A DNA stretch of 64,000 nucleotides from Sisyra terminalis (Eukaryota; Arthropoda; Insecta; Neuroptera; Sisyridae): positions 17,856,001 to 17,920,000 of the forward strand of contig OY292275.1 of assembly GCA_958496175.1 (NCBI GenBank). The letters are read 5' to 3'. The translations under genes were made by a program, and so were the position numbers. The notes beneath the pieces were generated by a model that worked only from the letters and a program-made list of their open reading frames with translations, was not told the DNA's origin and ran no database searches. Shown here in pieces: positions 12,775 to 22,549 of the stretch. Within the stretch, counting starts at the first letter, position 1; each line of letters opens with the position of its first letter.

Positions 12775-12869
12775 ATGCTTACTAGACAAAGTGTGCAAAA
12801 CACATCATCCATCAACATTGTAAAAGTCACTATTTGGATATTTTTATGTTGCTCTTGCATGTTTGAAAG
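12775..12869 (+). CDS. Nucleoside hydrolase exon 1 (leader)
   Basis: It encodes 31 residues plus two bases. The charged start MLTRQ is followed by a hydrophobic stretch VTIWIFLCCSCMF. The donor AAAG|GTATTT fits well. The two leftover bases (AG) join the T at the start of exon 2 to make Ser32. No start codon exists in exon 2 itself after the last upstream stop, so an upstream exon is required and this one fits in phase. It is inferred, not proven by transcript. Confidence 0.7.
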
Positions 12870-15800
12870 GTATTTATTTCCAAACATGTCCGATTGGTGT
12901 CTGGCAACATAAAGTATTCGTATTAAATTGCTGTATATTGCAGTAATTTGAATTCGATAACTCAGCAATAATAGTAAAATCAAAAAAAAATCTTGACGAA
13001 AACTCCATGAGAAACATTATATTATCTGCATGTATTTTTTCGAGAACTATTGATTAAACACTTATTGTAGCTTTAAATGTTGTTCTACTTTATGAAAATA
13101 TCTTTAAAACAAGAATTTCAATTTTAGTACGAATCGATTGGGAAATGGAGATAGTAAATTTATTGCACATCAAATACATCAACCAACGTCGAAAAAAATT
13201 ATCATTGATACAGATGGTGGAGTCGATGATGCCTTTGCTATAGCCTTAGCTATTTTATCTCCAGATTCTGATATATTAGCTATTACTTGCGTCGACGGAA
13301 ACACAGAAATTGAAAATGTAGCGGCTAATGTACGCCGAGTTCTAGAAGTTTTAAATGCAACTCATGTAAGGTTTTTTTTTGGAAAAAATTACAAAATAAA
13401 TACAATAGAATATCAATTTAAAGATACCGGTGTATTTGGGGGCGTCACAACCGTTATTGAATTACGGAAAGAAAGATTATTATTACGGGAAAAATGGTTT
13501 TGGAGATGTGGCACTTGAATCATTTCGTAATAATATTTTCAGTATGAAAAGGAAAGTTTCTGATCAAAAAGAAAATGCTGTTAATGCATTGACTCGATTG
13601 GTTGGAGAAAATCCAGGTCTGTATAGTAATTTATATCCTAATCAGATACATCCCATTACTTTTAACACGATAGATATGTTCCTAACAAAACCGTGTAAAA
13701 AGAAAAACGTGAAACTTATGGTAAATTTAGAGATGTTATAGATATGTTTGCCAACTTAATACACCTTGTAAAATAAAAAAACTAAATATTTTCAAAAAAA
13801 AAAATGTGCGAAAATTTTTCAATATAACAGTTCTATCCATAAATATGAAACTTTAAGAAATTTGAATTAGAAATTAAAATCAAATATGCTACTATTCAAT
13901 AACCATTCTTTAGTTTAGTTGAAGCACAGTAAAAAAGGGAAATGAAGTAATTTTTTTAGATATTCTCCATAACATTAGGATACAATCATACATTAGACCA
14001 GTGTTTCTTAACCAGAAGTCCCTAACAATATAAATTATTAAATTAGTTGTAATAAATTTCAATAAATTTTGCAAAACTGTATTTTTCTAAACTAAAAATC
14101 GAAACACATTTTTCAATAGGATGCAGAGACCTATTTTAAGAATCAAAGGGGTGCGAATCACTTAAAAGGTTAAGAAACACTGCATTAAACCAAGTTACTA
14201 ACTCATATATGAGCATAAGCCACTGACTTCAGATTACACCGGAAAAATTAGCTTAAAAAATTATTTTTGCAAATTGTACTTGTACCACCAGTTTGTACAA
14301 AAAAAAAATGAAAACCGTGTTATTTTGAAATCGTGTAAAAATGAGTTTGGAGTATTTATGCCTATAACCCTACAAAAATCTCTCTTTAGAATGAAGAATA
14401 GTGGTCTTCAAGAAATAAAACTGAACTCTTTTAGGATCACTTCGTTGTTTGTCTGTAATCTTATAGATTTTTTAAAACCTTCTATTATTCAAGAAAGCAT
14501 AAATTGAAATTAAATTTTCGATTCTTAAAATTTGCAAAAACATTAAACTTCTAGCTTTACAAAATAACACTTCATAAGAAAATGTGAAAAAAAATATCAA
14601 ATTCTAAGGAGTATTTTTGAACCGTTTAGAATATTAAAAACTGACCAAAAAAAGCTTTGTAATACAAACATAAGAAAAATTTGAAAATGATAATAAAATT
14701 AGATTCAAAATTTTGATTTTGACTTTCGTCTTAAAAAAAAGGTTAATTATTTCAAATTTAAACAAGGTACTAGTGCATCTACATGAAATTTCCATATTTC
14801 CATATAATTTATTCTAAGATTATATGACATTATCCTTTAACATTTGGTGATACCCATTATTTCATTTGTTTTTAGTGGCACATTATTAAGTCACTACTAA
14901 GGAGATAAAGTAGGAGTTAAACTTATGGACTTTGATGTACATAGTAATAAAATCTTAAGAGCTAGAAGGAAATAGAACTAAACAAATATTATAATTGGAA
15001 TTAACTGTTAACTGGCTGTAAAATTCATGTTGACTAGTTTAAACAATCATAGTGTTTCTAAACTGTTTAAGTTAGTCGCATTCCTTAGAATTTGAAAACA
15101 TATCCTCCCCCCATTGAAAAATATATTTTTTTTTTTTAGTTTGGAAAAATATAGTTTTGCGTAACTTCATAAGATTTTATTAAATCAAAAATTTAATAAC
15201 TTATATTGTAAAGGGCTTTTCCCTCATTCCCAAAAACACCTTCCCGCATCCTGGGTTAAGAAATACAAAACTAGCACCATTTCATAATTGTTTTTCCATG
15301 GTCATAAACTATTAAAAAGGAATTAAATTTCTCTTTGTGTCTCTTATAAAAAGTTTTCTGTTACTTCTATTTAGTACTAAATATTAAAGTTTTAAAAATT
15401 TAAAAACAATTCACTTACAGTAAAAGAATTTTTATATTGATTTATTAAGCACTTAGTAAATTATAATTCGGCTCACATTTAGGATTTAAATCAAATTAAA
15501 TTAATTAATTAACAAATATAGTATTGATAAGTCAAATGATGCACTAATGTCTGATGACAGCACACACGCTTCAACGCAAGAAGCTATTAGCCAATGGGAT
15601 TGCAAGATTTAAAGACGCTCATTTGTTTTGATTGTTGAAATTTTGAAAATTGCACAAAGCTCCTCCCACCCTTAATATCTACAGGTACGAATACGTATAC
15701 ATATCTATACGCATTTTCTGCACTGACGTCATTCGGGGCTTACAGATACATAATTATAATTAAGGGGAATGATTTACAAATACTGTTAAAAAAGATAACG

Positions 15801-18800
15801 AAAATTCAAAATAAGGTATGGATAATTGGGGAAAATGTTTGAATTAAAGGTAGACGAAATAATTAATTCAGAAAATTATTGCAATTAAGTGTACTAATAT
15901 CATGAAAAACATTATAAAAAATTGTAATAAGGAGTTTTAAATTTGTCAATTATTATATAATAATGATGAGTGAATGTTTGTGAAGAAATTTCAAAATCGA
16001 ACTCTGTTAAATATGGATTTTTAACTAAATTTTCATATTCCTAAAGATCATCTCAATATATTCCTAGGGTAGGCTCTTACTTGGCAATTCCTACTTAGTA
16101 ACAATTGAAATCACGTGAGAAATAGGAAAAATACTGCAAAGCGAACTACTGCCACATGGCCTGGTATGGTTAACCGCTGATTTTGTGGCACTGGTTTATA
16201 CAGCAAAGCTCAGAGGTATGAAATTTTAGTACTTTTGGGAATATAAATCACTATATATCTGGCTGAAACGTATACAATGCTGGTTTGTGCGTGGGAATAT
16301 ATATGGATGGACTTGAAAACTAGCAAAATCCATATATTCTCTGAATTTCAAGCAGAATAAAAATTATTCTTCAAATTACTCCAAATTACTATGAGAGTGC
16401 CGGCGTGTCCATACTGATCATACCGACAAACATCAAGTTATATTGGTGGACTGAGATATACTTGGATCATACGGACATACTGGGGAATGAAAAAGAAGAT
16501 GTTTTTGTCCATCGAATTCGTTGATCCACAACTAGTGTTTGGGATAACCAAATTGGCCGTAAAATCAAAGGGTGTCTTTAAACTAAAAAAATTTCTTTGT
16601 GAAGCAATACCAAGGGACAAAACCACAGCAAAAAAATAATGACAAAATCATCTTAAAATCTTACCGGTGAAATACTAAATGTATGTAGATCTCAGCCTAG
16701 ATTGATCACAGGGTTCATTTCCGAACACTTCGGCCTAATAAAGCGTCTTCATATTGTTTATATAATGCCAGACCCTCCAGTATAAAGATTCTATTTATAC
16801 TTTTTCTGGGTTTACAATGAACGAAATAAGGACCCAGGGAAGACAATACGCCTAAGTTTGCAGTGTTAAACCTCATCCTAGTGAACCGTATAGGAAAAAT
16901 TCCTCTACGAGTCCAGCATTCAGAAAAATTTGAGAAATGCAGAAATTTCATTGAGTCAAAGAAAAAGTATAAGACAATCAAATTGCATTTTTTTTTATAG
17001 AAAAGCATTACTAAATTCTAAATCATATTTAAATTTTGGATCAAACGGTAAAGTTAATTTAAAGAAGAAAAATGTTTTCTGTTTTTTAATTTATAATATT
17101 TGTTTCTACAAAAACTAATGAGATCTAAAATTTCAAGGATCATGATAAATATTCTATTAGTACCTACATATCATAAGTATCAATAATTTATCTATTTGGA
17201 ATCGATTCAACATACCTACACTACTAGGCTGTTAATTGATCAAAAGCTAGAACTCAGCTAAAACTAGTTCGAAATTCATTCTATTATAAATCCCCCATAA
17301 ATGATTTCATACTTTGCATGTTTTTATGTCCACAAATTTTAATTTAACCAAAATTTGAATTATTTCAGTAATTTTTCTTTACAGGTGAAATAACCGTTCT
17401 TTGCATTGGGCCTCTAACAAACATTGCACTGGCCTCTCGAGTGGATTCAAATTTTCGAAAGAACATAAAACGTTTAGTAGTAATGGGCGGCTCAATGTGT
17501 GGTTATGGAAATGTAGAGCCTGGACGGGAATTCAATTTTAATTTCGATCCTGATGCGGTTTATATTGTTTTGAATGACACTCGAGAAAATATTTCCCGTG
17601 TGGTCATAGTACCACTTGATGTTGAGCTAACAACCACAATTTTAAAGGTAATGCCCCCGTGAAAACATTATATCATGCCAAAATCAGTTCAAATCGATAA
17701 AGTTAACAAAGCTTTCATTTTAAAACCAAAAATATCAGAAAGTTTATTCTATCATAAAATTCAGGGGATACTAACAAGGAATAATTATGATTTAGATGGT
17801 AAAATGATTTTTTTTTCGGATAAATCATGTTTTATTTAAGTAATATTTTATGCAAATTGACAACTTCCTGTACGAATATTAGTGTTTACAAAATTAATGA
17901 GGGCCAGATTAATAAAGCTGATAACATGTATTTGATAATAGCCGTGACAATGTCCTCTCATCATTAGCATACCTACATTCATTAAGTTTGAAAAGATATG
18001 TCGATTAAACACGAACATAAAGTGGTTTCGTCAAAGAAAATCATTTTCACTACAAATGCCTGTAATAATATTTTATTTCAATGAAAAGTATGAAAATGAC
18101 TAAGCTTGAACAGGAAAAAACTAATTGGTTTTTCATTCATGTGAACGAAGATAATGAAAAAGATTAAAGCTCAATAATATAAAATTTATTCACTGTAAAA
18201 ATCAGGGGTTTTGTCAAATTATTGTTCTTTGTAATAGTAATTTATTACAAAATTGCTGAAAAAAGAATTGAAGTAAAAGATTTGATAAACGTAGAAATAA
18301 TTTAAATGGAAATTGGTTTTCTGTTTATGCAAAGAATTTTTTTTTCTTTATTTCTTTTTTCAATATACCATCAAATAATGAAACAATTTTTTAAATATAA
18401 AATATTTTTTTTTTACCTAAGAATATTGATCTGTTAGATGTATACATTTATTAATTGTTTTATTAAAGACCGGTATTTTCACATCTTGACAGTGGCCTTT
18501 ATACCCAAAATAAAATTTGATTTGTAGGATAGAGAAAACATGCGTGATCTTAGCTAAGACTAATGGTATGTTTAAGATAAATGTGTAGTTATATCTAACA
18601 GATAAATTTTATCTATTTTTAAGCTATCTTGATATAAAGTCTATCTATTCATACGTGAAAATACAGAGACAAAAAATCAACATTTTAACTTCCAAGATTT
18701 GATAACTTTGATTTAAATGTGTGATGAAAATAACCATTAATGCTTTTAGGATTGGAGAACATTTGGTATGGGAAATATAAATAATAATTTTATAAAGATG

Positions 18801-19082
18801 ATGAACCAAGTTGAACATACCTTTTTTAAGAACAATTATCAAGGTGGCTGGTTTTCTTACGACTCATGGGCGACTTTAGTAGCTTTAGAAACACCAAATT
18901 TTGTCATGGTACGAGAAAAATATAATGTCGAGGCAATTCATTCCGGACAAGGAAGAGGAGGACTGCTAATTGATTATATGGGCTTAAAAGCTGATTATAG
19001 AAATGTTGAATTTGTCAAAAAAATTGACTCAGAGGTCTACAAGCGATTTACGATTGATCTTTTATCAGAGATTAAAATTTAA
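12775..19082 (+). CDS. Secreted-type inosine/uridine-preferring nucleoside hydrolase, five exons
   Basis: This enzyme family cleaves the N-glycosidic bond of ribonucleosides to free base and ribose. Exons are 12775-12869, 13128-13365, 13424-13616, 17385-17647 and 18750-19082. All introns are GT/AG and all phases agree, giving 373 residues against about 310-350 for most members. Residues 16-30 are a hydrophobic leader. The metal-binding signature DTDGGVDDA is at 59-67, IGPLTNIALA at 183-192, VVMGGS at 207-212 and EFNFNFDPDA at 224-233. The late metal-ligand Asp is 301, in SYDSWA. Sequons at Asn108, Asn239 and Asn244 suit a secreted protein. Two positions that are usually His appear as Tyr (132 and 300), and the Asp of the HGxDG motif is Asn135. 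The frame is intact, so the gene looks functional. The start is the first ATG in frame with the leader. Substrate preference cannot be read from the sequence. Confidence 0.88.
13128..13365 (+). CDS. Nucleoside hydrolase exon 2 (metal-binding motif)
   Basis: The acceptor is CAATTTTAG at 13119-13127 and the donor is CAT|GTAAGG. The exon carries KKIIIDTDGGVDDAFAI, in which the acidic residues bind the active-site calcium in this family. The frame stays open past the donor by chance into the next intron; that extension has no family similarity. Confidence 0.9.
13424..13616 (+). CDS. Nucleoside hydrolase exon 3
   Basis: The acceptor TTTAAAG lies only 58 bp after the previous donor, a typical short insect intron. 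The exon encodes IPVYLGASQPLL, YYGKNGFGDV and the ENAVNALTRLVGENPG helix. The donor CCAG|GTCTGT is slightly weak, but phase and protein continuity into exon 4 (ENPG-EITVLCIGPLTN) are exact. Confidence 0.9.
13955..14250 (+). repeat. Repeat related to the 6693-6800 Penelope-linked segment
   Basis: TATTCTCCATAACAT at its start and CATAAGCCACTGAC...GATTAC...CGG further on match the same blocks at 6695-6800. The two halves are split by the 184-bp hAT MITE, which the 6.7-kb copy lacks. It is probably a second, shorter fossil of the same element, lying in intron 3. Confidence 0.5.
13999..14182 (+). mobile_element. hAT-type MITE with target duplication
   Basis: The left end CAGTGTTTCTTAACC is an exact inverted match of the right end GGTTAAGAAACACTG. 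The flanking 8-mers CATTAGAC (13991-13998) and CATTAAAC (14183-14190) differ by one base, as expected for an 8-bp hAT target duplication. It is non-coding, 184 bp, and lies in intron 3 of the nucleoside hydrolase gene. Confidence 0.85.
14251..15537. other. Intron 3 spacer
   Basis: AT-rich intronic sequence with no repeat partner in the window. A 77-codon frame at 14274-14507 is not recognised and is probably chance. Confidence 0.4.
15538..16080 (+). repeat. Repeat family B, copy 2 (full)
   Basis: It aligns end to end with 44545-45085. Shared blocks are GCCAATGGGATTGCAAGA, ACGAATACG, TGACGTCATTCG, AATTCAGAAAAT and a TCCTAGGGTAGG-like end. No conserved open frame, terminal repeat or tail was recognised. 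It lies in intron 3. Confidence 0.7.
16150..16960 (+). mobile_element. Non-LTR retrotransposon fossil, RNase H domain and C-terminus
   Basis: Frame from 16247: ITIYLAETYTMLVCAWEYIW corresponds to the E-containing helix of RNase H, and KIHIFSEFQAE to the conserved (S/D)DSQAA strand. From 16430, NIKLYWWTEIYLDHTDILGN and EKEDVFVHRIR match the late GHTGI-GNEKAD motif. VDPQLVFGITK follows, like the usual GPEP-GI block. Later parts suggest the C-terminal region. Frameshifts and stops show it is dead. The catalytic Asp of the DSQ motif is Glu here. The 3' part (16843-16893) is shared with 55274-55330. RNase H plus this C-terminus points to the I/Jockey/R1 group. It lies in intron 3. Confidence 0.65.
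16961..17384. other. End of intron 3
   Basis: AT-rich intronic sequence leading to the polypyrimidine-like TTTTTCTTTACAG acceptor. Nothing else was recognised. Confidence 0.4.
17385..17647 (+). CDS. Nucleoside hydrolase exon 4 (MGG and EFN motifs)
   Basis: The acceptor TTTACAG ends at 17384 and the donor is AAG|GTAATG. The exon carries EITVLCIGPLTNIALA, VVMGGS, and PGREFNFNFDPDA, which lines the ribose pocket in this family. It is separated from exon 3 by a 3768-bp intron rich in transposon remnants. Confidence 0.92.
17648..18468. other. Intron 4 spacer
   Basis: AT-rich intronic sequence with no recognisable feature before the MITE at 18469. Confidence 0.4.
18469..18670 (+). mobile_element. 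Harbinger-like MITE in intron 4
   Basis: The left end reads CCGGTATTTTCACATCTTGA and the right end, inverted, reads GTCTCTGTATTTTCACG. The interior (GGATAGAGAAAACATGCG, ATCTAACAGATAAA, CTATCTATTCAT) matches the copies at 36018-36395 and 59054-59722. Family type is taken from the 36155-36346 copy, which has a TTA duplication. About 200 bp and non-coding. Confidence 0.7.
18750..19082 (+). CDS. Nucleoside hydrolase exon 5 (C-terminus)
   Basis: The acceptor GCTTTTAG ends at 18749 and the frame stops with TAA at 19080-19082. It encodes the 110-residue C-terminal part, with GGWFSYDSWATLVAL (metal-ligand Asp301) and the conserved-type ending region EVYKRFTIDLL. The phase-0 join after ILK keeps the PLDVE...LK-DWRTFG continuity. 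Confidence 0.9.
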   Translation, partial: DWRTFGMGNINNNFIKMMNQVEHTFFKNNYQGGWFSYDSWATLVALETPNFVMVREKYNVEAIHSGQGRGGLLIDYMGLKADYRNVEFVKKIDSEVYKRFTIDLLSEIKI

Positions 19083-19258
19083 AACCTAAATAATTTTGAA
19101 ATTGACTTTTTTTTATACCAATTTACTTTGAAGAATGTTAACTTAATTTAATATTTTTTTACAAGTTGATACTTGAACTCATCTGCATGCTATTCTTTTA
19201 GGTATGCAATTGTAAATATTTTGTTTACAGAATTCTGGAAAATTTTTACGACAGTTGG

Positions 19259-19264
19259 AATAAA
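19259..19264 (+). promoter_or_regulatory. Possible polyadenylation signal of the nucleoside hydrolase gene
   Basis: AATAAA lies 177 bp after the stop codon. Such hexamers are common in AT-rich DNA, so this is only a candidate. Confidence 0.3.
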
Positions 19265-20528
19265 GATTTGCACTAGAGAATGAGCATAATCAGATAGCAT
19301 TTGTATACATTAATTGAGAGCTTTTGAGAGCTTTGTTGTTACCACTTTTGATAAATGTCTCTATAATAACGAATTGCTTATACATTTTCAACAGTACATT
19401 AATTTAAAAATAGTTAAAAAAATACAAAAAAAGAAAAAAAAATCAATGGTTCATTGAGATAATGAGATCATAAAATTTGACCAAATATTTAACATACTTT
19501 AGGGACTAGGCTACGTTTATAAAGGTAGGAATCGTAACAGCTTAATATTTAAAATTGAATATATCTAGTTAAAAACATCTTTGAAAGTGTATTTCACGAA
19601 ACATACCTATACTAACTGCTATGCTGCTACTAGAATTTCAACCTATTTTACTTTAAAACTTCATTTATATCAATGACTTCCATATGACGATCCACCGTAA
19701 ATCACGGAGTTACATCGCAATTGTGAAGAGAATCATTACTTCAATAGTTTGCTTGCTAACCGAAATACGCATATCTAAGGCAACATTTAAAAACAATTTT
19801 AAGGTTTTGATGCAATGAAACATAAAACCATAAATGAATATAACTTTCTTTGGAGAACAAACTTTCAAAAAGAACTCTTTAGCTCATGAAAACCCAGGCT
19901 CTAGTACTATGTGGATTACCTTAAATCCATTAAAAAAATATGCCAAACCAAAAGATCGGTAGTGGTAATTAAAAATTAGATCCTGAATAATGATTAACCA
20001 AAATTAAGTTCAAATCATCAAAACCAAGATCATACTCTATGAAAAACTATTCAATGAAAATCACATTATGAATTAATAAACATTATCATTGCTATTACTC
20101 TACTGCTTTTATTGCTATTGTAACTGTTATTCATTATTATTATTGTAACTGTTGCTTCCAGTCAATTTATATAATTATTATAATCATATACATACATTAT
20201 TTTTAGTATAAGAACTACTTTTGCTATAAATTATAGATTTCCAACGCTAAACGTATATATACTATATATTGTAATAGGCATAGTTTTTCACTTTGCCCTA
20301 TGTCGCTAATAACCAGAAAAGCTGAAGCGACTTTAAATAATTTAAATAATAAAAAAACAATACGTGTAAGTAATATTAATAACCTAACCCCCACAAAACA
20401 TAAAAGTTACATCACTTGACATTGCCAACTAATTTACAATTGTTTTTGTCGAAGAAACAATCAAGATTGTAAACTATAATCTTAAAACATCAAAAATGTG
20501 GTCTTTCAATAATCAATGATATTATGAA
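19265..20528. other. Featureless AT-rich spacer
   Basis: No gene or repeat with a partner in the window was recognised downstream of the nucleoside hydrolase gene. Confidence 0.45.
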
Positions 20529-20660
20529 CTTACTAAAGACAATTTTAAGATAAAAATCACTTTTAATGACAAATTCTATGACCAGAAGGAAGACTTAGTC
20601 ATGGGATCGCCTTTATCAGGACTACTAGCCACCATAGGCTTTTTCACAATATTCATGTAA
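20529..20660 (+). mobile_element. Penelope-like reverse transcriptase scrap
   Basis: One frame reads LTKDNFKIKITFNDKFYDQK, then EDLVMGSPLSGLLATIGFF, and stops at 20658. The F-N-x-K-F-Y-x-Q-x-x-x-L-x-MGSPLS-x-L-A order is the reverse transcriptase motif of Penelope-like elements. The frame is open for only 44 codons and upstream stops flank it, so it is a relic. It may derive from the same family as the endonuclease fossil near 6.9 kb. Confidence 0.6.
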
Positions 20661-20832
20661 ATAATAACAGACGTAGATCTTAGTGCTCTTTTTTGTCACT
20701 AAAAATTACTCCTTGATACTGCGTGATCAGTCTACTGAGGAATGTTCGTTGAAATCTTTACTTTATCAACTCCAAATAAAAATTATAAGCATACTGTGAT
20801 TTATTATATTTAATATATAAAAAGTATGAACA

Positions 20833-20977
20833 GCCTTCTAGTAGCCGAGTGGTCAAGGTGACCACTCCAAAACACTTCTAATTTTTGTCGAATTACGAAC
20901 TTTTATTAACCATAAAGTCGCTGAAGACTAGTTGTTATAAAGCATTGGTAAAAAAAAAAAAAACAAAAACAAAAAGT
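20833..20977 (+). mobile_element. tRNA-derived SINE, copy 1
   Basis: The head GTAGCCGAGTGGTCAAGG resembles the A box of Ser/Leu-type tRNA genes. It is followed by GACCACTCCAAAAC and then the family body (TCGAATTACGAACTTTTATT, AGTCGCTGAAGAC, TTATAAAGC). It ends in an A-rich tail of about 30 bp. The B box has decayed. It is not a functional tRNA because no anticodon stem or acceptor stem forms. Confidence 0.75.
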
Positions 20978-21731
20978 ATGTACATTTCACATACATTCGA
21001 AAAGACGTCCAGTTCAAAAGATCAATTGGAAAAAGAGATGTTCGAAATATTTTGGTTAAAATTTCATAACAGCAAAGTTTTTTTCGTTTCAATCAGGAAA
21101 TTTTGAATAAACTTATATTTTGAAAATTGTTGCCTTAGAAGACATGTTTTGCAAATTTGAAGAAAAATATTTGTGTGTAAAAGTGTTAAAGAATTATAAA
21201 ATTATAAAGATTTAACTTAATCGATATTTTTATTAAATTCCCTCTACAATTTAATTAGTTACAAGAAAATCCTCTTGAGAAAATAAACCGATCTGCTCAT
21301 TTTAATATTCTCTTGTTTCTGTGATATCGATCGACTGCGGTTTATTTGCCTGGAACATAGACGCACGTATTCGTTTCTTGTAGGCCATTCCGAAGATTAT
21401 TGTTCTTTGACTGCAAATAACTGTCTTAATAAAAGCTCTCAAGATAAATATTTATTTATTTTTTACTTCAATGCACACATACAAATAAACATATTTACTT
21501 TCATATTTAATAATACTTATCTTTGGCGGAAAGAATTTTTCGAATAAAATTTTTTTGCCCAAAAGCGTGATTTCTCCTTTTTTTTTTGGAGTTACCAAAA
21601 GAGAAATATCAAGAAAATACTTTGTAATTTATCAAATTAAATTATTATTATTGGCTTTTTTATTTAAGAGCAAGTCAATAATCAATTTTGATTTTCAATT
21701 TTGACTTTTTTAGTAGAATTTTACAAACTTT
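20978..21731. other. Featureless AT-rich spacer
   Basis: A short less AT-rich patch lies at 21305-21420, without coding or repeat signal that I could recognise. Confidence 0.4.
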
Positions 21732-22549
21732 TAGTGTCCAACTGAATTTTCGGTTTCGGCTTAGTTTCAGAAAAAAATGAGTTTCGGCTTAGTTTCGGTT
21801 ACGGCTGTTGGCATGTCGAAACTGTAACTGAAACGGAAACTGAATTCGTAAGATAAAATTGTTGATAAGTTATTGTTTCTCACTTATAATATTATAATAA
21901 GGGAAAGTGCCAGCACTGGCTAGTTTCTTTCACAAAGGTGCACCGCTTCGTCGACGAGTTTCACTCCGATGGCAAATTTTAATGTATGAAATTATTGTAA
22001 AGTATTATAAATACAAAAAACAATAAATATTTTTAATAAAAAAAAAAATAATATTTTAGATACTTTATTATGAATACTGATTATTATCAGTTGATTAAAA
22101 ATATTTTTAATATTTTTATTTCAGTTCGAGAGAAAACTGACCAAAGTTTAGTAGAAATTATTGTTTTTAAGGTGTTAAAAAGAGAACTTTCCGTTTTATG
22201 TACCTAAACTTATTTGATAAGAAGTAATTTTGTTTTGTAACTTCTTTTTTTTATGTTAATCGTAATTTATATTGAAAGGAGTTATTAGATGCAATTCATA
22301 TAAAACAACCCCTAATTTCAGCACAAATAATTTGTTTGAAATAAAGAGTGATAATAATATATTATATTAATGATTAGTTCAAATATTAAAGACAAAATAA
22401 ATAATAAATACCTATAAAATTTAAATAAAAAGACTGAAGAATTATAATTATTTTTTTTTCTACGAAAACATGACCTTATACGGGAGTTTCGATTTCGGTC
22501 GAATTTGCGACTAATGCCAAAATTCGGTTTCGAATTCGGTTGAACACTA
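21732..22549. mobile_element. hAT-like non-autonomous element, 818 bp
   Basis: The ends are inverted repeats: TAGTGTCCAACTGAATT on the left and AATTCGGTTGAACACTA on the right. Flanking 8-mers CAAACTTT and CAGATTTT match at six of eight bases, as expected for an old 8-bp duplication. The left 130 bp holds pairing TTTCGG/CCGAAA runs that can fold back. The left part is shared with copies at 28445 and 36660-36836. No transposase frame was seen. Confidence 0.6.

Noticed and set aside
13366..13518. Open frame continuing from exon 2 past 13365
   Set aside because: It runs through the 58-bp intron by chance. The next exon restores family motifs in another frame, and the read-through peptide resembles nothing in the family.
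14274..14507. 77-codon frame in intron 3
   Set aside because: It lies between repeat fragments in an intron and shows no recognisable protein family.
20833..20900. Possible tRNA gene
   Set aside because: Only an A-box-like head is present. No acceptor or anticodon stem forms, and five related copies show the same non-tRNA body.
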